Shown here: positions 6,237 to 9,694 of the stretch, piece after piece
Numbering within the stretch: position 1 is the first letter of the stretch
How the letters are laid out: each line of letters starts with the position of its first letter
From: Clostridiales bacterium
GTDB lineage: Bacteria; Bacillota; Clostridia; Oscillospirales; Oscillospiraceae
DNA: 9,694 bases
Assembly: GCA_020861055.1 (NCBI GenBank)
Contig: JAJBTD010000026.1
Span: forward strand, 1 to 9,694
Direction of reading: 5' to 3'
The notes under the pieces: generated by a model
What the model saw: the letters and a program-made list of their open reading frames with translations, nothing else
The model's database searches: none
What the model was told of the DNA's origin: nothing
Program-made: the position numbers and the translations under genes

Positions 6237-7958
6237 ATGAAGCCCTACATCCCCATCCTGAATGCCACTCTGGAGCTGGCAGACTGCCGGAAGGAGTGGT
6301 TTTTGGACGAGACCTATCATTGCTGGTGTCTGGAGGATATTCTCTACACCCTGAAGGCCACCACCCCCAAATTCCAGCGCATGAGCATTTTTGTGCCCCA
6401 GGCATATCTGAACGCCGACGGCACGGTGAACCCGGAGGGGACCTGCGGGGCCTTCACCGCTCAGAACGCCCCTGTGGTCTTTGAGAACAACTCCGCCGGA
6501 TATATGCAGATGCCACACACCTGGCTGGGCGGCCCCAGAGACGAGGGGCCCAAGTACCTCCAGCGGGGCATGGTGTACGTCACCTGCGGCAGCCGGGGCC
6601 GGGAGTCACGGGACCGGGACGGCAATCTGTGCGGCAAATCTCCCTGGACCCTCATCGACCTGAAAACGGGTATCCGGTTCCTGCGCCATAACGCCGCTGT
6701 CCTCCCCGGCGACATGAGCCGTATGGTCTCCGTGGGCTGGAGCGCCGGTGGGGCTATGTCCACTCTCGTCTCCATCACCGGCGACCACCCGGATTATCTG
6801 CCCTACCTGGAGCAGAACGGGGCGTTTATGGACGAGTCCGACGCCGTATTTGCCGGGCAGATCTACTGCCCCATCATCGACCTGGACCATGCCGACCTGG
6901 CCTATGAGTGGCAGTTCCAGAAGGACCCGGAGAATGAGGCCTCTCCTGCCGGACCTGCTGGCACCTTCACCCCCTTCCAGGCAGCCCTGTCCCAGAAGCT
7001 GGCGGCGGAGTATATCACTTATTTCAATTCCCTGGGCCTGGAGGACCCCAAGACCGGCGAGCCTCTGGTACTGAATGAGGACGGGCGGAGCGGCTCCGCC
7101 TACGACTATCTCATGGCCTGTCTGGAGGAGTCTGTGGGAGACTACCTCTCCCGACTGGACCGGGGCGAGCTGCCGGAGAAATACACCAGCGGCGACTACC
7201 TGACCGGCAACTACACCCACTTGGTCGACGCCCCCAAGCCTGACGATGGGCCGGAGGGCAAGGACGACGTGGGGTTGCACCACGCAGGCGCAGCGGTTGC
7301 CATGCCCCCCCTGGACGGCGACAAGCCCTCCGGCCCTCCCAGTCTGGGCGATCTGGTCTCCCGTCCGCCCAAGGGCGTGCCCTATGTGGGACTGGAGTTC
7401 CCCAAGGTGGAGGCTCCCGGCACGGACAAGACCGGCTGGCTCACCTGGGATGGCAAAAAGGCCACGATTTCCGATCTGGACACCTATATTCTCAGCCATC
7501 GCCGCCGTATGAAGCCCTGCACCAGCTTCGACACCCTGAACATGGACAGCGGAGAGAACCAGGAGTTCGGCACTCCGGAGCAGGATTATATTCACTTTAA
7601 CGCAGATATCCCCGCCGCGCTGGAATCGCTGAAAGAGGCGTTCCCGGAGGAATATGCCCGGTATTATGAGTCCTGGGCCAAGGTGCGGGGCGACGATGCC
7701 CTGGCGGAGCGGCGGCGGCTCATCAACCCCATGCGCTATCTGGACAGCGACCTGAGCGTCTGCTCCCCCGCCGGACACTACCGCATCAACGTGGGCGCCT
7801 GCGACGCCGACACCGCGTTCATCATCTCCATGTCTCTGGCGGTCAAGCTGGCCAACCTGGGAAAAGACGTGGAATATCACCTGATTTGGGACAAGCCCCA
7901 CTGCGAGGCGGACTATCCCTTCGAGGTCTGCGACTGGATCGAAAGGCTCTGCAAGTAA
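6237..7958 (+). CDS. Tannase-family (tannin acylhydrolase) alpha/beta-hydrolase, bacterial TanB-like
   Basis: A 573-residue protein without signal peptide, likely cytoplasmic. Tannases hydrolyse galloyl esters to gallate. S169 sits in GWSAGGA (167-173), followed by the tannase-typical IYCPIIDLDHADLAYEWQF (209-227). The C-terminal block INPMRYL (496-502), GACDADTAF (520-528) and WDKPHCEADY (551-560) aligns with L. plantarum tannase as I remember it: S169, D523 and H555 match the catalytic triad, and K426 (RRMKPC), E440 (GENQEFG) and D525 match the three residues contacting gallate hydroxyls. Compared with the roughly 470-residue lactobacillus enzyme there is a Gly/Pro/Asp-rich insertion at about 328-405. 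AAGGAG (6223-6228) is 8 bases before the ATG at 6237; an in-frame GTG at 6228 overlaps that site and was rejected. Activity on other hydroxybenzoate or hydroxycinnamate esters cannot be excluded. Confidence 0.85.
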   Translation: MKPYIPILNATLELADCRKEWFLDETYHCWCLEDILYTLKATTPKFQRMSIFVPQAYLNADGTVNPEGTCGAFTAQNAPVVFENNSAGYMQMPHTWLGGPRDEGPKYLQRGMVYVTCGSRGRESRDRDGNLCGKSPWTLIDLKTGIRFLRHNAAVLPGDMSRMVSVGWSAGGAMSTLVSITGDHPDYLPYLEQNGAFMDESDAVFAGQIYCPIIDLDHADLAYEWQFQKDPENEASPAGPAGTFTPFQAALSQKLAAEYITYFNSLGLEDPKTGEPLVLNEDGRSGSAYDYLMACLEESVGDYLSRLDRGELPEKYTSGDYLTGNYTHLVDAPKPDDGPEGKDDVGLHHAGAAVAMPPLDGDKPSGPPSLGDLVSRPPKGVPYVGLEFPKVEAPGTDKTGWLTWDGKKATISDLDTYILSHRRRMKPCTSFDTLNMDSGENQEFGTPEQDYIHFNADIPAALESLKEAFPEEYARYYESWAKVRGDDALAERRRLINPMRYLDSDLSVCSPAGHYRINVGACDADTAFIISMSLAVKLANLGKDVEYHLIWDKPHCEADYPFEVCDWIERLCK

Positions 7959-7977
7959 ACGTTGCCTCCCTGATAAA

Positions 7978-8014
7978 AGCGCCGGACGGAACCTCCTTGG
8001 CTCTGTCCGGCGCT
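7978..8014. repeat. GC-rich hairpin after the tannase gene (possible terminator)
   Basis: AGCGCCGGACGGA (7978-7990) pairs with TCTGTCCGGCGCT (8002-8014) over 13 positions with one G-T, leaving an 11-base loop. It lies 19 bases after the tannase stop and probably separates it from the housekeeping genes. No T-run follows it on the plus strand; the TTTTA tail is on the minus strand, where no gene needs termination, so the mechanism is uncertain. Confidence 0.5.
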
Positions 8015-8073
8015 GAACGTGCTGTATGCAGATTTCTTTGCAGCCAGGGACGTTCAATGGGGCGAGATGCCCC

Positions 8074-8102
8074 TTGCCCCCGTCTCTGATCTGTGGCATA
8101 AT
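8074..8102 (+). promoter_or_regulatory. Promoter of trmN6-rsmI
   Basis: TTGCCC (8074-8079) and CATAAT (8097-8102), 17 bases apart, match the sigma-A consensus at 4/6 and 5/6. The predicted start near 8109 gives a leader of about 29 bases carrying AAAGGAGA (8123-8130) before the ATG at 8138. Confidence 0.6.
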
Positions 8103-8137
8103 AGGGGAAAAGACGGAACAGCAAAGGAGAACGGCAG

Positions 8138-8791
8138 ATGGACACAGCGGAGCAGATCGGACCGTTTACGCTCCGACAACGGGAGGGCTTGCCCAAGGCA
8201 GGGAGGGATTCCTTGCTGCTGGGGGCTTTTGCCACCCTCCGCCGTGGAGACCGGGTCTGCGACCTGGGCTGCGGTGTGGGGGTACTGGCCCTCTGCCTGG
8301 CCCAACGGGAGGAGAGCCTGACCCTGGATGGACTGGACTGCCAGGAGGACTGCGTCTGTCTGGCACGGGAAAATCTGTCGGCCAACCGGCTCTCTGGCAG
8401 CGTGTTTGTCGGCCGGGTGGAGGAGCTGCCGCCGGAGCTGCCCGCCGGGCGCTATGACCTGGCAATTGCCAATCCCCCCTACTTTCGCCCCGGAAAGGGA
8501 GCTGTCGCTCCGGGGGCCAGGGGAGTTGCCCGGACGGGCGGTGAGGAAGGGCTGCTCCCCTGGTGCCAAGCCGCCAGGAGGTTGCTGCGCAACGGAGGCC
8601 GCTTCGCCCTTTGTACCCGGCCCCAGGGACTGGCGGCACTGTTTTCCGACCTGACAGCCTGTGGACTGGAACCAAAACGGCTCCAACCGGTTCAGTCTGT
8701 CCCAGATCGCTCCGCCAATCTGGTTTTGCTGGAAGCGGTTGCCCAGGGCCGTCCTGGGCTGGAGCTTCTGCCCACTCTGATCGTGAGGTGA
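8138..8791 (+). CDS. trmN6: TrmN6/YabB-type tRNA1(Val) adenine-37 N6-methyltransferase (Rossmann class I MTase)
   Basis: A 217-residue SAM-dependent methyltransferase. Motif I is VCDLGCGVGVLAL (40-52), and the N6-adenine/amino-group catalytic motif NPPY is at 112-115 (DLAIANPPYF). The N-terminal LRQREGLPKAGRDSLLLGAF resembles the family's substrate-binding start, where a Q-x-K/R-x-G-x-R-x-x-x-D pattern precedes motif I. Family members methylate A37 of tRNA-Val in enterobacteria; in Firmicutes the orthologue is YabB, next to rsmI (yabC), and that neighbourhood is preserved here. It is slightly shorter than the roughly 245-residue relatives. AAAGGAGA precedes the ATG by 7 bases. The exact RNA target in this organism is not shown by the sequence. 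Confidence 0.72.
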   Translation: MDTAEQIGPFTLRQREGLPKAGRDSLLLGAFATLRRGDRVCDLGCGVGVLALCLAQREESLTLDGLDCQEDCVCLARENLSANRLSGSVFVGRVEELPPELPAGRYDLAIANPPYFRPGKGAVAPGARGVARTGGEEGLLPWCQAARRLLRNGGRFALCTRPQGLAALFSDLTACGLEPKRLQPVQSVPDRSANLVLLEAVAQGRPGLELLPTLIVR

Positions 8792-8796
8792 ATCCC

Positions 8797-9630
8797 TTGT
8801 CCGGAATATTGTATCTGGTGCCCACACCCATCGGGAACCTGGGCGATATCTCCCGGCGGAGCGTCGAGGTGCTCCAATCGGTGGACTTTATCGCCGCGGA
8901 GGACACCCGCGTTTCTCTGAAGCTGCTCAATCATCTGGAAATCAAAAAGCCCCTGGTGAGCTATTACCGGCACAACACTGAGACCAGCGGCCCGGCCATC
9001 CTGGACCGGCTGCTGGCCGGAGAGAGCTGCGCCCTGGTCACAGACGCCGGAACGCCTGCCATCAGCGATCCGGGGGAGGATCTGGTGGCCCTGTGTGCCG
9101 GAGCGGGAATTTCCGTGGTGGCCATTCCCGGCCCCTGCGCCCTGGTTTCCGCCCTGGCGGTCTCCGGCCTGCCCACCGGAAGATTCACTTTCGAAGGCTT
9201 CCTCGCCATGAACAAAAAGAACCGGCGACGGCATCTGGACAGCCTTGTGCGGGAAGAGCGGACGATGATCTTTTATGAGGCGCCCCACAAGCTCTGCGCC
9301 ACTCTGGACGATCTCAGGGACACCTTTGGCCCGGAGCGGCGGCTGACCCTCTGCCGGGAGCTGACCAAGCTCCATGAGGAGGTTCGGCGGACGACTCTGG
9401 GCGAGGCGGCGGACTGGTATCGGGAAAATCCGCCTCGGGGAGAATTCGTCCTGGTGGTGGAGGGCTGCCCGCCACAGAAGCCGGAACCCCCCTCGCTGGA
9501 AGAGGGAGTGGAGCGGGTGCTGGCGCTCCAGGCCGGAGGGATGCGTCTCAAGGAGGCTGCCCGCCAGGTGGCGGCAGAGACCGGACTTTCCAAAAACGAG
9601 CTGTACCGTCAGGCGGTAGAGAAGGCTTGA
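8797..9630 (+). CDS. rsmI: 16S rRNA (cytidine(1402)-2'-O)-methyltransferase RsmI
   Basis: A 277-residue protein of normal RsmI length that 2'-O-methylates C1402 in the 30S decoding centre. The tetrapyrrole-methylase fold shows YLVPTPIGNLGDIS (6-19), AEDTR (34-38), TDAGTPAISDPG (82-93), IPGPCALVSAL (110-120), FEGF (132-135) and FYEAPHK (159-165). The RsmI-specific C-terminal helix-turn-helix-like segment is LKEAARQVAAETGLSKNELY (251-270). The frame is open further upstream, but homology begins exactly at S-G-I-L-Y-L-V. I therefore start at TTG 8797, with GAGGTGA (8785-8791) overlapping the trmN6 stop and 5 bases away. The 5-base gap indicates translational coupling with trmN6. Confidence 0.95.
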   Translation: MSGILYLVPTPIGNLGDISRRSVEVLQSVDFIAAEDTRVSLKLLNHLEIKKPLVSYYRHNTETSGPAILDRLLAGESCALVTDAGTPAISDPGEDLVALCAGAGISVVAIPGPCALVSALAVSGLPTGRFTFEGFLAMNKKNRRRHLDSLVREERTMIFYEAPHKLCATLDDLRDTFGPERRLTLCRELTKLHEEVRRTTLGEAADWYRENPPRGEFVLVVEGCPPQKPEPPSLEEGVERVLALQAGGMRLKEAARQVAAETGLSKNELYRQAVEKA

Positions 9631-9694
9631 ACCGGCAGGCGGCAAATTCTGCGAAGTGAATAACGCATATAACTGACAAGTCCGCATAGGACAC

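Noticed and set aside
8059..8073. GGGGC-GAGAT-GCCCC mini-hairpin upstream of trmN6
   Set aside because: Five-bp stem only, partly chance in GC-rich DNA and immediately before the promoter; no function assignable.
6606..8099. 497-codon minus-strand open frame opposite the tannase
   Set aside because: Shadow of the tannase frame, with typical antisense composition and no recognisable domain.
8563..8796. Upstream extension of rsmI to an ATG at 8563
   Set aside because: It would overlap trmN6 by over 200 bases, and RsmI homology starts exactly at the TTG at 8797, which has its own ribosome site.

Overview
The window is GC-rich DNA with strong AAGGAGG-type ribosome sites, AT-rich intergenic gaps and standard TTGACA/TATAAT promoters. 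It carries a GPH-family sugar symporter, a lactobacillus-like tannin/gallate gene set and a Firmicutes-style trmN6/yabB-rsmI pair. This best fits a high-GC anaerobic Firmicute, such as a gut Oscillospiraceae/Flavonifractor-type clostridium. The lineage is inferred from gene content only.

Positions 1-7958 hold what looks like a catabolic locus for gallate esters and related plant phenolics. On the minus strand, reading right to left from a promoter at about 4660-4688, are a GPH sugar:cation symporter (3244-4602), a BD-FAE-like alpha/beta-hydrolase esterase (2169-3125), a NagZ-type GH3 glycosidase (490-2130) and the N-terminal third of a UbiD-family decarboxylase closest to gallate decarboxylase LpdC (1-475, running off the left edge). 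On the plus strand, from a divergent consensus promoter, are a LysR-type regulator (4782-5735) and an overlapping LpdD-like small protein (5732-6106). These are followed by a large tannase-family esterase (6237-7958) with its own promoter. The proposed logic is: import of a galloyl or other phenolic sugar, ester cleavage by the tannase and the second esterase, sugar release by GH3, and decarboxylation of the freed hydroxybenzoic acid by the UbiD enzyme with help from LpdD. The LysR protein would sense a phenolic inducer, as TanR does in Lactiplantibacillus.

The 179-bp divergent region (4603-4781) is rich in regulatory signals. The -35 boxes of the two promoters touch, and a perfect 12-bp-arm dyad covers the lysR -10/start region. 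The same dyad is centred 52 bp upstream of the -10 of the transporter promoter. A degenerate copy lies exactly 52 bp upstream of the tannase -10, and both target promoters share AGAATTGTT at the -35 with a 17-bp spacer. This predicts one LysR regulon for both arms.

From 7959 rightwards the content turns to housekeeping. A GC-rich hairpin and a promoter precede a TrmN6/YabB-type methyltransferase (8138-8791) and RsmI (8797-9630, TTG start), five bases apart. The last 64 bases (9631-9694) show no recognisable gene or signal. No RNA genes, CRISPR arrays, insertion sequences or transposases were seen. No intergenic stretch exceeds 180 bases.
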